Below, one piece after another: positions 1-4,957 of a stretch of 5,772 bases of DNA. Positions within the stretch are counted from its first letter, which is position 1. Each line of letters opens with the position of its first letter. The stretch covers positions 1 to 5,772 of the forward strand of contig JAJZRK010000205.1 of assembly GCA_021802745.1 (NCBI GenBank), given 5' to 3'. The notes below the pieces were generated by a model. That model was not told the origin of the DNA and did not search any database. It was given only the letters and a program-made list of their open reading frames with translations. The translations under genes and the position numbers were made by a program. The stretch comes from a bacterium (GTDB lineage Bacteria; Gemmatimonadota; Gemmatimonadetes; Gemmatimonadales; Gemmatimonadaceae).

Positions 1-138
1 TACATCAAGACCGACGAGAACATGCAGACGAGCATCGCGGACGTGTACGCCGTGGGCGACCTCCGCTCGAAGCGCATCCGGCAGCTCACCACCGCCGTGG
101 GCGACGGCACGATCGCCGCGGTGGTGATCTCACAATAG
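1..138 (+). CDS. Thioredoxin-reductase-like flavoprotein, C-terminal fragment (cut by window edge)
   Basis: This is the last 45 codons of a gene that begins left of the window, ending in TAG. It reads in frame from base 1 and contains DVYAVGDLRSKRIRQLTTAVGDG. The piece VYAVGD followed by RQLTTAVGDGTIAA is the FAD-binding C-terminal signature of thioredoxin reductases and related NAD(P)H:FAD disulfide reductases: the GD aspartate binds the ribityl/pyrophosphate part of FAD and RQ..TA.GDG.IAA caps the flavin. Members of this family pass electrons from NADPH to thioredoxin-type disulfides in the cytoplasm. The redox CxxC lies upstream and cannot be seen, so a CxxC-less relative, such as a ferredoxin-NADP reductase type, is not excluded. 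The permease gene follows 10 bases later, and its Shine-Dalgarno AGGA overlaps this stop codon, which suggests co-transcription. Confidence 0.85.
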   Translation, partial: YIKTDENMQTSIADVYAVGDLRSKRIRQLTTAVGDGTIAAVVISQ

Positions 139-148
139 GAACCGACCC

Positions 149-1126
149 ATGGACACGATTACCCGGCTGACGGGATTCGTCAGCCGCAACCTGACCAAGC
201 TCATCGTCGTGGTGATGGCGCTGGGGCTGCTCAACACCAGGCTGTTCGGCGGCATCCCGTTCAACATCGCCATCTGCGCGACCGCGTCGTTCCTGATGAT
301 CTACCCGATGTTCATCAACCTGAAGATCGAGGACGTGGCCGAGGTCGGGCACTACAAGGGCGTGGTGGCCACGAGCGTCCTGCTCAACTTCATCGTCTCG
401 CCGCTGGTCGCGTTCTGGCTCGGGCGGGCGTTCTTCGCCGACCAGCCGTTCATGGCGCTCGGCCTGATGCTGATCGCGCTGCTCCCGACGAGCGGGATGA
501 CGGCCACATGGACCGAGCTGGCGAAGGGGGAGCTGAAGGCCGCGCTCTCCATTATTGCCGTCAGCCTCATCCTGGTCATCGGCGGACTGCCGTTCGCGCT
601 GCCGTTCGCCGCCGGCGACGAGCTGACGGTGACACCGTTCTTCATCTTCCAGCGCATCCTGCTGGTCATCGTCATTCCGCTCGTGCTCGGCGACGTGACG
701 CGGCGCTACATCATCAAGCGCATGGGCCAGCCGGCCTACAAGCAGCTCAAGCCGGTCTTTTCCGGCCTGAGCTCCACGGGGCTGCTCGTCGTGCTCTTCC
801 TGATCATGTCGCTCGATTCGAACCAGCTGCTTCTCGCGGAGCCGCTGCAGGCCGTCCGCGCGCTGGTGCCGCTCTCCATGTACTACGTGAGCCTGTTCGC
901 GCTGAGCACGCTCGTCGGCCGCCTCTTCACGCGCCGCGTCGGGATCGCGCTCACCTATGGCACGTCGGTGCGCTACCTCGCGCTGGCGCTCGGCATCGCG
1001 GTGCCGCTGCTCGGCAGCGGGCGGAACAGCAGCCAGGTGGTGTTTGTCGTCGCACTGTCATTCTTCATTCAAGTGCCGCTGTCGTCGCTGTACAGCCGGT
1101 GGATCGCCGGGAGCGTGGCGGCGTGA
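149..1126 (+). CDS. BASS/ACR3-superfamily membrane permease (arsenite-permease-like, substrate unknown)
   Basis: This is a 325-residue, strongly hydrophobic protein with about ten predicted membrane segments (roughly residues 15-30, 36-57, 72-92, 101-120, 130-153, 163-182, 204-222, 238-258, 265-289, 295-317). Its length and layout match the bile acid:Na+ symporter/ACR3 superfamily. The stretch LMLIALLPTSGMTATWTELAKGE (residues 107-128, written in parts: LLPTSG, then WTELAKGE) corresponds to the ACR3 motif around LAPC..M...W..LAKGD. ACR3 proteins extrude arsenite or antimonite and need a Cys in that motif and a Glu in NFFE near the ninth membrane segment. Here the first is T114-S115 and the second region reads TSVRYLAL (272-279), so both residues are absent; the only Cys is C43. 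Arsenite export is therefore doubtful, and another anion or thiol conjugate is possible. The start ATG has AGGA at 137-140 with 8-base spacing. The stop overlaps the next gene. Confidence 0.85.
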   Translation: MDTITRLTGFVSRNLTKLIVVVMALGLLNTRLFGGIPFNIAICATASFLMIYPMFINLKIEDVAEVGHYKGVVATSVLLNFIVSPLVAFWLGRAFFADQPFMALGLMLIALLPTSGMTATWTELAKGELKAALSIIAVSLILVIGGLPFALPFAAGDELTVTPFFIFQRILLVIVIPLVLGDVTRRYIIKRMGQPAYKQLKPVFSGLSSTGLLVVLFLIMSLDSNQLLLAEPLQAVRALVPLSMYYVSLFALSTLVGRLFTRRVGIALTYGTSVRYLALALGIAVPLLGSGRNSSQVVFVVALSFFIQVPLSSLYSRWIAGSVAA

Positions 1127-2340
1127 CGGCTGGCACGGCCCCGTACGATCGCACCGGAGCGGCCGCCGCGCCGCCGCTCCGGCTGCTGCTCGTCGGCGGC
1201 TTCCTCGGCGCGGGCAAGACCACGCTGCTGGCCGCCGCCTCACGCCGACTCGCCGAGCGCGGCTTCATCGTGGGCCTCGTCACCAACGACCAGGCGGAGG
1301 AGCTGGTGGACACCGCGCTGCTCGCGCGGGACGGCACGCCCGTCGAGGAAGTGGCGGGGAGCTGTTTCTGCTGCAACTACGACGGGCTGCTCGGGGCCGT
1401 GACCTCGCTGGCCGATCGCGGCGCGAGCGCGGTGATTGCCGAGCCGGGTGGAAGCTGCGCCGATCTCTCCGCCACCATCCTGCAGCCGACCAAGGACACG
1501 CGCCGCGACATCCACCTCGCGCCGTTCAGCGTGCTCGTCGAGCCGGACCGGCTCGAGGAGCTCGAGAACGACCGCAGCGTGCTGCACGTGAACGCCCGGT
1601 ACATCGCCGACCTGCAGCTCAAGGAAGCCGATCGCATCGTGCTCACGAAGGTGGACACGCTGTCGCTCGCGCGGCGCTCCGCCCTGCGCGCCACGCTGCA
1701 TCGCCGCTATCCGGGCGTTCCGCTCTCCGAGGTGTCGGCGGTGACGGGCGACGGCATCGAGTCGTGGCTCGACCAGCTGCTCGCTGGCGGGTTGAGCGGC
1801 GAGCGACTCGTGGACGTGGACTACGACCGCTACGCGGAAGGCGAGGCAGTGCTCGGCTGGTTCAACGCCAACTATCACCTTGCCTGGACGGACGCTGGGC
1901 CGCACTGGCGCACCTGCGCCGCGACGTTGATGAGCGACTTGCAGGCCGCCTTCCAGCGGGAGTCGGCCGCGGTCGGCCACCTGAAGCTGCTGATGAGCCT
2001 CGAGGGCGGGTCGCTCGCGGCAAATCTCACCTCGTTGTCGGGGCTCGTGAACATCCGCACCGACGGCGCGCTTACGGCGCAGACGGCGACGCTCATCGTG
2101 AACGCGCGCGTGCAGATGGCGCCCGCGCACCTGTCGGCGCTCGTGGAGTCCGCGATGTCACGCATGCGCGCCACGTCCTGTGCGGTGCACACGGCGGCCC
2201 AGCACAGCCTGTCAGCAGCGCGACCGCAACCCACGCACCGGTACGACCATGTTGTCTCGCAGCCCGCGCACCGCTACGACCATGTTGTTTCGCAGCCCGC
2301 GCCGCCCCGTGAGAGCGCGGTGACGGCCCTGCAGACGTGA
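1123..2340 (+). CDS. COG0523 (CobW/G3E family) GTPase, putative metallochaperone
   Basis: This 405-residue protein starts at GTG 1123, which overlaps the permease stop (GTGA), with GGGAG at 1109-1113 as ribosome binding site. The open frame extends much further upstream, but only as a shadow of the permease. The P-loop is GGFLGAGKTT (25-34), the family's metal-binding CxCC is SCFCC (80-84), the switch II/Walker B Glu is in AEPGGSC (106-112), and the G4 base-recognition motif is LTKVD (174-178, Thr in place of Asn). Residues about 230-346 form the C-terminal domain. G3E GTPases of this family deliver Zn, Co or other metals to client proteins using GTP hydrolysis. The EPGGSCADL form differs from the classical ETTGLADP and marks a separate subfamily. 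The tail after about residue 347 is low-complexity and His-containing, with an 11-residue tandem repeat. Likely co-translated with the permease. The metal and client are unknown. Confidence 0.9.
   Translation: MTAGTAPYDRTGAAAAPPLRLLLVGGFLGAGKTTLLAAASRRLAERGFIVGLVTNDQAEELVDTALLARDGTPVEEVAGSCFCCNYDGLLGAVTSLADRGASAVIAEPGGSCADLSATILQPTKDTRRDIHLAPFSVLVEPDRLEELENDRSVLHVNARYIADLQLKEADRIVLTKVDTLSLARRSALRATLHRRYPGVPLSEVSAVTGDGIESWLDQLLAGGLSGERLVDVDYDRYAEGEAVLGWFNANYHLAWTDAGPHWRTCAATLMSDLQAAFQRESAAVGHLKLLMSLEGGSLAANLTSLSGLVNIRTDGALTAQTATLIVNARVQMAPAHLSALVESAMSRMRATSCAVHTAAQHSLSAARPQPTHRYDHVVSQPAHRYDHVVSQPAPPRESAVTALQT
2236..2301 (+). repeat. 33-bp tandem repeat, two copies, inside the GTPase tail
   Basis: Two adjacent 33-base units (2236-2268 and 2269-2301) differ at two positions, both silent. 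Each encodes HRYDHVVSQPA (residues 372-382 and 383-393). The nine bases before the first copy (2227-2235) resemble the end of the unit in 7 of 9 positions, so the array is about 2.3 units. Each unit supplies an H-x3-H pair. COG0523 proteins often carry His-rich metal-binding stretches, so this may add metal ligands. Alternatively it is a dispersed DNA repeat that invaded the 3' end. Confidence 0.9.
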
Positions 2341-2356
2341 ACTGATCCGCCCCGGC

Positions 2357-2364
2357 GGAGGGGG
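2357..2364 (+). promoter_or_regulatory. Strong ribosome binding site of the thioredoxin-fold gene
   Basis: GGAGGGGG lies in the 31-base gap between the GTPase stop and the thioredoxin-fold gene. Two in-frame ATGs follow, at 2366 and 2372. The spacing from the GGAGG core (2357-2361) is 4 bases to the first and 10 to the second, which favours 2372. Confidence 0.6.
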
Positions 2365-2371
2365 CATGCAT

Positions 2372-2818
2372 ATGGCAATCTCAGCCAGGACCTTTCTCGG
2401 CGTCGGCATCGTCGGCGCCATCGGCGTGGCGCTCGTGATGGCCAACCGCCAGGCCGCTGCGCCGCGGGCCGAGATGGCGGCGCCCGTTTCGCTGGCGCAG
2501 GCTGCGGCTGGCGCGAAGCCGGTGACGCCGGGCGATGCGACGGCGCCGCGGAAGAAGCTGCTCTTCTTCATGAATCCCGACGGCTATCCGTGCCAGACGC
2601 AGCTCGGCATCCTCAACAGCGTCGCCGACTCGCTGTCGAAGGTGGCGCAGGTCGTGTACGTCAAGACGACGGAGCCGGCGGACATGCAGGCGTTCGAGGC
2701 GTACGGCATTCGCGCGCTGCCGAGCCTCATCATCTCCGACCAGGATGGACGCGAGCTGTCGCGGTTCTCTCCCGGCATCCAGAGCGGTGAGGCGGTGCTC
2801 GCCGCCCTGACGAAGTAG
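2372..2818 (+). CDS. Membrane-anchored thioredoxin-fold protein with a single active-site Cys (GYPC)
   Basis: This protein has 148 residues (150 if the ATG at 2366 is used). An N-terminal hydrophobic segment (about residues 8-24) preceded by a positive charge acts as a signal anchor or signal peptide, followed by an Ala-rich linker to about residue 58. The thioredoxin fold then begins with KKLLFFMNPDGYPCQTQLG. The position of CxxC reads G-Y-P-C, so the N-terminal nucleophilic Cys is replaced by Gly and one Cys remains (C74 from ATG 2372, C76 from 2366). The cis-Pro loop is present as IRALPSLII. The protein should sit on the outer face of the cytoplasmic membrane. It lies 3 bases before a CcdA-type gene, a usual arrangement for CcdA and its extracytoplasmic thiol partner. 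With one Cys it could form mixed disulfides, glutathionylate, or bind a metal(loid), but it should not be a classical dithiol reductase. Its specific role is unknown. Confidence 0.8.
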   Translation: MAISARTFLGVGIVGAIGVALVMANRQAAAPRAEMAAPVSLAQAAAGAKPVTPGDATAPRKKLLFFMNPDGYPCQTQLGILNSVADSLSKVAQVVYVKTTEPADMQAFEAYGIRALPSLIISDQDGRELSRFSPGIQSGEAVLAALTK

Positions 2819-2821
2819 CGA

Positions 2822-3475
2822 ATGGTCACCGAGCTGAACGCCCTGCTCGTGCTCGGGGCCGGCCTCACGAGCGTGCTCTCCCCGTGCGTGATCCCCGTGG
2901 TGCCGCTCATCGTGACCGGCACCGCGCAGGACCACAAACTGCGGCCACTGCTCATCGTCGCCGGTCTCTCCGTCGCGTTCATCGCGATGGGCGTGGTGTC
3001 GTCGCTGTTTGGCGCCGTGGTCGGACCGTGGATGTACAAGGCGGAGAAGATCGTCGGGGCGATCATCGCCCTCTTTGGCGTGCTCCTCATCTTCGACGTC
3101 AACCTCTTCAAGCACCTCGGCGGCGTGGCGCGCCTGGCCGAGCACACCGGCGGGCGCACGAACGGTTTCGTGCTCGGCGTCCTGCTCGGCGTCATCTGGA
3201 TTCCCTGCGTGGGGCCGATGCTGTCGGGCGTGCTGGCGCTGGTTGCCACGCAACAGAGCCTCGCGAGCGGCGTCGCCTACCTGCTCATCTATTCGATCGG
3301 CTTCTCGATCCCGATGCTCCTCGTCGCCTACGCGTCGCAGGCGGTGCGCAGCCGGTTCCGCGCGCTGGCCGGCCAGTCGCGGCTGGTGGGCGTCGTGAGT
3401 GGCGTGCTGCTCATCGCGCTCGGCCTGTTCATCGTCTTCAAGGGCGTGGCCGCGTTCGAGTCGCTCGCGGCCTGA
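2822..3475 (+). CDS. CcdA/DsbD-type transmembrane thiol-electron transporter
   Basis: This 217-residue integral membrane protein has about six membrane segments (roughly residues 6-30, 42-64, 75-95, 114-140, 148-170, 187-212). The two family signature cysteines are present: [11 protein letters not shown] (C22, first segment) and [12 protein letters not shown] (C129, fourth segment). In CcdA and the DsbD central domain these two cysteines take electrons from cytoplasmic thioredoxin and pass them to periplasmic or extracellular thiol proteins. The length matches stand-alone CcdA. The gene starts 3 bases after the thioredoxin-fold gene, so translational coupling is likely; the neighbour is its probable electron acceptor and the upstream TrxB-like protein a possible source. 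Related CcdA-like proteins in some operons are annotated as ArsG-type aromatic arsenical efflux permeases. That alternative fits the operon type but not especially the sequence, which keeps both redox cysteines. Confidence 0.85.
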   Translation: MVTELNALLVLGAGLTSVLSPCVIPVVPLIVTGTAQDHKLRPLLIVAGLSVAFIAMGVVSSLFGAVVGPWMYKAEKIVGAIIALFGVLLIFDVNLFKHLGGVARLAEHTGGRTNGFVLGVLLGVIWIPCVGPMLSGVLALVATQQSLASGVAYLLIYSIGFSIPMLLVAYASQAVRSRFRALAGQSRLVGVVSGVLLIALGLFIVFKGVAAFESLAA

Positions 3476-3482
3476 CCTGGCG

Positions 3483-3539
3483 CTACTCGTACCGCAGCGC
3501 CTCGACGGGATCGAGCGACGCGGCACGCGTGGCCGGCCA
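3483..3539 (-). pseudogene. 3' remnant of a MacB/FtsX-like ABC transporter permease
   Basis: Read on the - strand, 3539 down to 3483 encodes [18 protein letters not shown] followed by TAG. P(A)[19 protein letters not shown] is the conserved C-terminus of FtsX-like/MacB-type permeases, common in many copies in Acidobacteria and Gemmatimonadetes. Upstream of it on that strand (above 3540) the frame stays open but no longer looks like a membrane permease, so only 18 codons survive. The simplest explanation is a deletion or rearrangement that joined this remnant to the cold-shock-gene leader. It lies tail to tail with the CcdA gene, 7 bases from its stop. Confidence 0.7.
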
Positions 3540-3562
3540 TTTGTTCGGGTGGGGGGGCTGGA

Positions 3563-3592
3563 TTCGCTTTTTGGGGCCATCCTGACTATGAT
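3563..3592 (+). promoter_or_regulatory. Possible sigma-70-type promoter of the cold-shock gene
   Basis: TATGAT at 3587-3592 is a good -10 match. The best -35 at an acceptable distance is the weak TTCGCT at 3563-3568, with an 18-base spacer. Transcription would start near 3599, giving a leader of about 140 bases, as is common for cold-shock mRNAs. The -35 is poor, so this is tentative. Confidence 0.3.
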
Positions 3593-3594
3593 TC

Positions 3595-3679
3595 AGTACG
3601 GGCTTGGCGCATTGGGCGCCGATCCCCCAGTACTGATCAGGGGCCTCGCTTCTGCGTTGGCCCCTTCTTTCTTGATCAG
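3595..3679 (+). promoter_or_regulatory. Structured 5' leader of the cold-shock gene: two adjacent hairpins
   Basis: Hairpin 1 (3595-3634) pairs AGTAC+GGG with CCC+A bulge+GTACT and has an inner GGCGC/GCGCC stem (3606-3610 with 3616-3620). Hairpin 2 (3633-3679) pairs CTGATCA (3633-3639) with TGATCAG (3673-3679) and GGGGCC (3640-3645) with GGCCCC (3659-3664), leaving an 8-base pyrimidine bulge TTCTTTCT. The inner stem followed by the T-rich bulge also resembles a weak terminator, so alternative folds are possible. Position and strength suggest a temperature-responsive or attenuating leader. No cspA cold box was seen. Confidence 0.45.
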
Positions 3680-3740
3680 GCAGTCTAGGACGAACGGCAT
3701 TGCCCGGACTCCGACGACACACCATCACCAGGAGTTCGCA

Positions 3741-3953
3741 ATGCGTACGCAAGGTTCCGTAAAGTGGTTCAATGACGAGAAGGGCTTTGGCTTCATCACG
3801 CCCGATGGCGGCGCCAAGGATTGCTTCGTCCACCACTCGGCCATTCAGGCCAATGGCTTCAAGTCGCTCCGCGACGGCGAGCGCGTGGAGTTCGACGTGG
3901 TGCAGGGCCAGAAGGGCCCGGCCGCCGAGAACGTCGTGAAGCTCGGCGAGTAA
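3741..3953 (+). CDS. Cold-shock-domain protein (CspA family)
   Basis: This is a 70-residue protein, the standard length for bacterial cold-shock proteins. It opens with [16 protein letters not shown], which includes the W-F-N...KGFGFI RNP1 motif (residues 14-19), and continues with DCFVHHSAI, the RNP2 region (27-35; the usual D.FVH.SAI). The ending [10 protein letters not shown] is also typical. These small five-strand beta-barrels bind single-stranded RNA or DNA and act as RNA chaperones in the cytoplasm, many being cold-induced or abundant during growth. The start is fixed by AGGAG at 3730-3734, six bases before ATG; the open frame extends upstream but without family similarity. The gene is monocistronic, with its own structured leader and a terminator 21 bases after the stop. 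Whether it is cold-induced cannot be read from the sequence. Confidence 0.97.
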   Translation: MRTQGSVKWFNDEKGFGFITPDGGAKDCFVHHSAIQANGFKSLRDGERVEFDVVQGQKGPAAENVVKLGE

Positions 3954-3974
3954 TCAGTCTCGCTGCAGGAATCG

Positions 3975-4007
3975 GCCGGCCGTCCCGCGAGGGACGGCCG
4001 GCTTTTT
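3975..4007 (+). terminator. Rho-independent terminator after the cold-shock gene
   Basis: A perfect 12-bp GC-rich stem (3975-3986 with 3991-4002) closes on the GNRA tetraloop GCGA (3987-3990) and is followed directly by TTTTT (4003-4007). It begins 21 bases past the cold-shock stop codon. Confidence 0.95.
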
Positions 4008-4014
4008 CATGGGG

Positions 4015-4125
4015 GACGAGAGGGGGTGCGTGGTGCGGAGGGGAGCGTGGAACAATGAGGGGGCGCGTGGTGGTAACCATCCGTCCCCCGTCGCCCGCAC
4101 CAGGCCCCCGCACCCCGCACTCGTC
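4015..4125. repeat. Imperfect inverted repeat, G-rich arm then C-rich arm (REP/BIME-like)
   Basis: The arms pair as GACGAG (4015-4020) with CTCGTC (4120-4125), GGGGTGCG (4023-4030) with CGCACCCC (4109-4116), and TGGTGCG (4031-4037) with CGCACCA (4096-4102), about 21 bp in three blocks. The first arm is G-rich and the second C-rich on the + strand. The - strand carries four G runs (opposite 4113-4116, 4105-4109, 4094-4096, 4085-4089) with loops of 3, 8 and 4, a near-canonical G-quadruplex. It lies between the terminator and the secreted-protein gene, where no gene is seen. Confidence 0.6.
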
Positions 4126-4177
4126 TCACCCGCCGCGTCCGCGCTAGTTTAGTCGCATACTCTTTCCGGAGCCCCCC

Positions 4178-4891
4178 ATGATCCGCCCCCCGCGTATCTC
4201 GGCTGTCGCCGTTGCTCTGCTCGCCCTTACCAGCCTCGCCGCCCTTGCCGCGGCACAAGGCACCGAGACCACCCGCGCCGTTGCCGGCGGCGGCATCTCC
4301 GTGAAGGGCTGGGCGGGCGCCGTGGACGCCAACGAGGCGAAGAACGGCATGACGATCGCCAATGCCAAGTTCGCCGCCGAGGGCAATGGCTTCCATGTCG
4401 TCACCGGGCCGTCGGCGACCTACTGGAACCCCGCCAACATGGCGAGCGGGAATTACACGGTGAAAGCCACATTCACCGAACCCAAGTACATGAACCTGAA
4501 TGACCATCCGCATCCCTACGGCGTCGTTATCGGCGGCAACGACCTGGGCACGGACAAGGCGTCGCTGCTGTACTGCACGGCCTACGGTAACGGCACGTTC
4601 ATTGTACGCGGCTTTGGGCCGGCGCCGTTCCGCCTTGGCGGCCGCGAGGGCACGGCGAACGACGCCGTGCACAAGGCGGCCGGGCCTGGCCAGCCGGTGA
4701 CGCAGGAGATTGCCGTGTCGGTGAAGGACGGCAAGGTGTCGTGCGCCATCAACGGCACCGTGGTGGCGACGTTCGACAAGGCCGAGACGGTGGGCGAAGG
4801 CAAGCTCAAGTCGCTCGACGGCCACGCGGGGCTGCGCTTCGGTCACAACACCGAAGTGGTGGTCAGCGGGTTCTCCGTGACAAAGAACTAG
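4178..4891 (+). CDS. Secreted protein, probable concanavalin-like beta-sandwich, function unknown
   Basis: This 237-residue protein has a clear signal peptide: positive n-region (R3, R6), hydrophobic core (about 9-23) and an ALAAA site with likely cleavage after A26. The mature part is rich in beta strands: SGNYTVKATFTEPK (90-103), YGVVIGGNDL (114-123), GTFIVRGFG (139-147), EIAVSVKDGKVSCAINGTVVATFD (from about 177, C189), and a closing GHAGLRFGHNTEVVVSGFSV. This pattern (tYtv.atF, then v.V..g.v...iNG..v, then G..GLr.g) resembles LamG/DUF1080-type jelly-roll domains that bind or cleave glycans, but I see no catalytic signature. C133 and C189 could form a disulfide. GGAG at 4168-4171 is six bases before ATG. 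The TAG stop (4889-4891) coincides with the left end of the IS, so the original protein probably ended slightly differently. Confidence 0.8.
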   Translation: MIRPPRISAVAVALLALTSLAALAAAQGTETTRAVAGGGISVKGWAGAVDANEAKNGMTIANAKFAAEGNGFHVVTGPSATYWNPANMASGNYTVKATFTEPKYMNLNDHPHPYGVVIGGNDLGTDKASLLYCTAYGNGTFIVRGFGPAPFRLGGREGTANDAVHKAAGPGQPVTQEIAVSVKDGKVSCAINGTVVATFDKAETVGEGKLKSLDGHAGLRFGHNTEVVVSGFSVTKN

Positions 4892-4906
4892 AAGTAGTTT
4901 CTAAAC
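4891..4906 (+). repeat. Left terminal inverted repeat of the IS
   Basis: GAAGTAGTTTCTAAAC matches the reverse complement of 5745-5760 in 14 of 16 positions. CT at 4888-4889 also matches, so the true tip may be three bases further left. Confidence 0.8.
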
Positions 4907-4952
4907 CCTCGTTCGGTCGTTTGAGAGGAGAGGGTCCTCTCACCGAGCGAGG
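4907..4952 (+). promoter_or_regulatory. Hairpin sequestering the transposase ribosome binding site
   Basis: The outer stem pairs 4907-4917 (CCTCGTTCGGT) with 4942-4952 (ACCGAGCGAGG), 11 bp with one G-U wobble. After a 5-base bulge (4918-4922) the inner stem pairs GAGAGGA (4923-4929) with TCCTCTC (4935-4941) around a 5-base loop. The 3' arm contains GCGAGG (4947-4952), the probable Shine-Dalgarno for ATG 4958. It would fold in any transcript entering from outside and limit transposase translation. Confidence 0.65.
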
Positions 4953-4957
4953 TGGCG

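Noticed and set aside
508..1122. Upstream extension of the GTPase open frame to an ATG at 508
   Set aside because: It runs out of frame inside the permease gene, is Arg/Ala/His-rich without family similarity, and a good GTG start with a ribosome binding site exists at 1123.
1240..2130. 296-codon - strand open frame opposite the GTPase
   Set aside because: A shadow frame with Arg/His/Val-rich sequence; the + strand carries P-loop, CxCC and G4 motifs.
2227..2301. Possible CRISPR-like repeat
   Set aside because: The two units are directly adjacent with no spacers and lie in frame inside a coding tail.
2381..3580. Long - strand open frame opposite the Trx-fold and CcdA genes
   Set aside because: Its composition (Arg, His, Asp, Glu, Ala-rich, no domain) is that of an antisense shadow in GC-rich DNA; the + strand genes have clear motifs.
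3399..3740. Upstream extension of the cold-shock frame into the CcdA gene
   Set aside because: The extension lacks similarity, crosses the leader hairpins, and the ATG at 3741 has AGGAG six bases upstream with the standard family length.
4145..4150. TAGTTT as a -10 box for the secreted-protein gene
   Set aside because: Only a partial match, with no recognisable -35 at 16-18 bases upstream; too weak to list.
4888..4891. CTAG as an IS5-type 4-bp target duplication
   Set aside because: No CTAG is present at the right border; the sequence there is CGAGGAAG.
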